Shown: piece by piece, positions 5,593 to 7,841 of the stretch | How positions within the stretch are numbered: the stretch's first letter is position 1 | How the letters are laid out: each line of letters opens with the position of its first letter | Source: JACRJW01 sp964359095 | GTDB taxonomy: Bacteria; Patescibacteriota; Patescibacteriia; UBA9934; GWF2-40-263 | Reading direction: 5' to 3' | Length of the DNA: 7,841 nt | NCBI GenBank assembly: GCA_964359095.1 | Contig: CAYHRJ010000043.1 | Span: forward strand, 1 to 7,841 | Translations under genes and position numbers: made by a program | The notes under the pieces: generated by a model | What the model saw: only the letters and a program-made list of their open reading frames with translations | Told to the model about the DNA's origin: nothing | Databases searched by the model: none

Positions 5593-6747
5593 ATGAAAAT
5601 CGCAATGATAGGGCAGAAGGGAATTCCTGCTCGATCTGGGGGCATTGAACGGCATGTGGAAGAGCTCTCAGTCGAGTTGGCCACACGTGGACATGACGTC
5701 CTCGTGTTTTGTCGTTCCTGGTATGTCTGGCCGATCCGTGATTACAAGGGTGTTCGCTGCATCAAAACTTGGGGCATCACGACCAAACACTTGGATGCGA
5801 TCACTCATACATTCACATCGATCCTCAGGGCGACATCGGAAAAAGTCGATGTCTACCACTTTCATGGAGTCGGTCCAGCTCTACTCTCTTGGCTTCCAAA
5901 AATTCTTCGCCCGTCCGCGAAGGTCGTCGTAACTTTCCACTGTATCGACCGCCATCATCAGAAATGGGGAACGTTCGCGCGTCTCATGTTAAATCTGGGT
6001 GAACGCATGGCTTGTTTGATTCCAGACGCAACCATCTCTGTTTCAAAGACGTTGGAAACCTACGTCAGGCTTTCCTACGGCGTGGACGCTAAGTACATCC
6101 CAAACGGCGCTCAAGTGCTCATGCATGATGCAGATCCAAAACTCCTTAAACCATTTGGACTTGAACCTAACCAGTACCTCATGATGTGTGCACGTCTGGT
6201 GCGCCACAAAGGAGCCCATGTGCTCATTGAGGCGTGGAAAAAACTCAAGCGTGAACATCCAGAACTCGTCGCAAACAAACAACTTGCGATCGTGGGAGGC
6301 AGCGCCTTCACTGACGACTATGTGCAGGAGTTACATGAGCTCGCAAAAAATGAGCCGTCGATTGTGCTTACAGGTAACCAAACCAGTGAGACACTGCACG
6401 CATTGTTTGGCAACGCCTACGCGTTTGTGCATCCCTCTGAATCTGAAGGTCTTCCGATCGCGATTCTGGAAGAGATGAGCTACGGCAAATGCGTACTCTC
6501 CTCGGATATTCCAGAAAACCTCGAGCTCACGAAGGAACATGGGCTCACCTTCAAGACAGGCGACGTAAAGGATCTCGTCAAGCAGATGAAAATGATGCTT
6601 GAGAACCCCGAACAGGTCCAAGCCGTCGGAGCGGAAGCACGTACCTACATCGCCAAAACCTACGACTGGAAAGATATCGCTGAGACAACCGAGTACTTGT
6701 ACGAGCTGTTGTGGCTCGAGCCGGAACTCTCTCACCAAGCGATCTAA
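5593..6747 (+). CDS. GT4-family glycosyltransferase (GT-B fold)
   Basis: With the ATG at 5593 the product has 384 residues. It begins MKIAMIGQKGIPARSGGIER, the N-terminal glycine-rich loop seen in rhamnosyl- and related GT4 enzymes (DUF1972-like). HFHGVGPALL (89-98) and VVVTFHCIDRHHQKWG (111-126) continue the acceptor-side Rossmann domain. YIPNGA (168-173) leads into the donor domain: RLVRHKGAHVLIEAW (201-215) with the basic nucleotide-sugar contacts, LAIVGGSA (231-238), and HPSESEGLPIAILEEMSYG (280-298), which carries the E-x7-E type signature binding the sugar nucleotide. The enzyme should be cytoplasmic or membrane-associated and transfer one sugar with retention of configuration; donor and acceptor are unknown. 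An in-frame TTG at 5572 would add seven residues but sits inside the promoter. The stop codon overlaps the left arm of the following terminator. Confidence 0.9.
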   Translation: MKIAMIGQKGIPARSGGIERHVEELSVELATRGHDVLVFCRSWYVWPIRDYKGVRCIKTWGITTKHLDAITHTFTSILRATSEKVDVYHFHGVGPALLSWLPKILRPSAKVVVTFHCIDRHHQKWGTFARLMLNLGERMACLIPDATISVSKTLETYVRLSYGVDAKYIPNGAQVLMHDADPKLLKPFGLEPNQYLMMCARLVRHKGAHVLIEAWKKLKREHPELVANKQLAIVGGSAFTDDYVQELHELAKNEPSIVLTGNQTSETLHALFGNAYAFVHPSESEGLPIAILEEMSYGKCVLSSDIPENLELTKEHGLTFKTGDVKDLVKQMKMMLENPEQVQAVGAEARTYIAKTYDWKDIAETTEYLYELLWLEPELSHQAI

Positions 6748-6778
6748 AAAACTCCTTGCCCATTGGCGAGGAGTTTTT
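6747..6778. terminator. Bidirectional intrinsic terminator between convergent GT4 genes
   Basis: A 14-bp stem pairs AAAAACTCCTTGCC (6747-6760) with GGCGAGGAGTTTTT (6765-6778), with one T-G wobble, around a CATT loop. The A run on the left and T run on the right supply a U tract for transcripts in both directions. It fills most of the 33-bp gap between the two converging stop codons, as expected for a shared terminator. Confidence 0.9.
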
Positions 6779-6780
6779 GG

Positions 6781-7841
6781 TTAGAGAACTTCCTGATACA
6801 TCCCCATCAACCTCTGATAATGATCTTCAAGACGGAACCGATGCTCGACCGTGGTGCGGGCGGCACGGCTCATCGTTTGTTGGAGGCGGTCGTCGTAGGC
6901 CAGGCGCATCATGGACTCCACCCAGCCGAAGACATCCATTGGAGAAACAAGAAATCCATTCACGCGATCGTCGATCATCTCGGATACGCCGCCAACGTCA
7001 CTTGCAATCACTGGCTTGCCTGACGCGAGTGCCTCTAGAACCATCAGCGGAAAATTCTCGTGCACACGTGAGGGAAGCAATACAGCAATCGCGCCGCGAT
7101 ACAGTTCCATCACTTCCTCGCGTGATCTGAATCCGAGAAACTCGACATTGGGAACATCATGAGCGAGATGATGCAGGCGTTCCATCTCAGGCCCACGCCC
7201 AGCAATCTTTACCTTCACGTCGCCAATAATTTTCGCCGCGTGAATAATCGTCTCAATGCCTTTTTCGTTTGAGAGTCTCCCTGCGTAAAAGAAGTAACCG
7301 TCGTGATCAAAGTGTGGAGTGAACACATGTGGATCGATCCCGAAATAGTTCACACGAATTTTTTCTTCTGGAAACCCTCTGCGTACTAATTGACGTTTCA
7401 TGTACTGCGACGGACACATGAACAGATCGACACCGCGTTCGTAGATTTTCAACCAACGATGAAACCTGTATGCGGCCGTCTGAGCAAAACTAGCCATCAC
7501 AGAATCTTTGTGAAACCGCGAAAGCGTCCCACGAACAACACCGACGTCACGGTAATCCTTCCCACAACCGTGCGCCCAGATGTTGTACTGCGGTGAAATA
7601 AGATGATGATCGTGCACCGTCATCACGGTTGGAATCTTTTGATCACGCAGGGTATCCAAAATCGATGGTGAAAGTTGGCTGTAAATGTTATGGATGTGTG
7701 CGATGTCGGGTTTGGTGTCAGTAATCAGCGTCGCCATTTTTCTTCGTGCTTCCAGCGAGTAGACCATGCGAGAGAGCGTCCTTACTCCTTGCCAGTTCTT
7801 CGTCACGCGACCCGTCTGAACAAACGAGGGAAAATATTTTT
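6781..7841 (-). CDS. GT4-family glycosyltransferase (5' end cut by window edge)
   Basis: The reading frame is open to the right edge, giving 352 visible codons. The GTG at 7804-7806 is not a likely start, because the 11 codons before it (KYFPSFVQTGR) read naturally as part of the protein, and family members carry roughly 50-60 residues more. Numbering from that GTG: PDIAHIHNIYSQLSPSIL (33-50) and PTVMTVHDHHLISPQYN (59-75) belong to the N-terminal acceptor domain. FYAGRLSNEKGIETIIHAAK (173-192), VKIAGRGPEM (199-208) and VEFLGF (221-226) form the donor domain. SRVHENFPLMVLEALASGKP (246-265) holds the E-x7-E donor motif, followed by VIASDVGGVSEMI (266-278). It should transfer a sugar from a nucleotide donor to a surface-glycan precursor; specificity is unknown. 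It ends in TAA, facing the other GT4 gene across a shared terminator, so it belongs to a separate transcript entering from the right. Confidence 0.9.
   Translation of the reverse strand, partial: KYFPSFVQTGRVTKNWQGVRTLSRMVYSLEARRKMATLITDTKPDIAHIHNIYSQLSPSILDTLRDQKIPTVMTVHDHHLISPQYNIWAHGCGKDYRDVGVVRGTLSRFHKDSVMASFAQTAAYRFHRWLKIYERGVDLFMCPSQYMKRQLVRRGFPEEKIRVNYFGIDPHVFTPHFDHDGYFFYAGRLSNEKGIETIIHAAKIIGDVKVKIAGRGPEMERLHHLAHDVPNVEFLGFRSREEVMELYRGAIAVLLPSRVHENFPLMVLEALASGKPVIASDVGGVSEMIDDRVNGFLVSPMDVFGWVESMMRLAYDDRLQQTMSRAARTTVEHRFRLEDHYQRLMGMYQEVL

Noticed and set aside
6331..6738. 135-codon minus-strand frame
   Set aside because: It lies antisense to the GT4 donor-binding domain, whose motifs are intact in the plus frame.
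6711..7130. 139-codon plus-strand frame
   Set aside because: It crosses the terminator and lies antisense to the second GT4 gene; its R/S/P-rich composition marks it as a shadow frame.
7804..7806. GTG as the start of the right-hand GT4 gene
   Set aside because: The frame stays open to the window edge with plausible protein sequence upstream, and the N-terminal GT-B strand and glycine-rich loop are missing, so the gene begins beyond the window.

Overview
The window reads as bacterial DNA of roughly balanced GC, most like a Candidate Phyla Radiation (Patescibacteria) genome. This is an inference from gene content: a GHL15-like glycosidase fused to FG-GAP repeats, a singly membrane-anchored protein with DUF11/Ig-like repeats, small hypothetical HTH genes, a cluster of GT4 glycosyltransferases, and starts without Shine-Dalgarno sequences. 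The standard genetic code fits; all six genes whose stop lies in the window end in TAA.

Left edge (1-781): a minus-strand ECF-type sigma factor with a GTG start runs off the left end. It diverges from a small excisionase/MerR-like helix-turn-helix gene. The 206 bp between them hold a candidate promoter and a 17-bp inverted repeat built from the heptamer TAGCGTG, ending just before the HTH start codon.

Middle (782-4812): a compact palindrome of a recognisable dispersed type (802-871) precedes a secreted 671-residue putative glycoside hydrolase with C-terminal Ca-binding FG-GAP/VCBS repeats. A perfect 19-bp inverted repeat, each arm containing a 13-bp dyad, separates it from a 605-residue membrane-anchored protein with four predicted extracellular Ig/DUF11-like repeats.

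Right (4813-7841): a class I SAM-dependent methyltransferase lies 21 nt after the anchored protein and is probably co-transcribed with it. A GT4 glycosyltransferase follows with a good sigma70-type promoter of its own. It converges through a bidirectional terminator on a second, minus-strand GT4 glycosyltransferase whose N-terminus lies beyond the right edge.

Taken together this looks like part of a cell-surface glycan locus: two glycosyltransferases and a methyltransferase to build or modify glycan, a secreted hydrolase that may trim or digest it, and an anchored surface protein. The sigma/HTH pair at the left may be a separate regulatory unit. I see no CRISPR array, transposase, tRNA or rRNA. 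The most unusual material is in the intergenic palindromes rather than in the genes.
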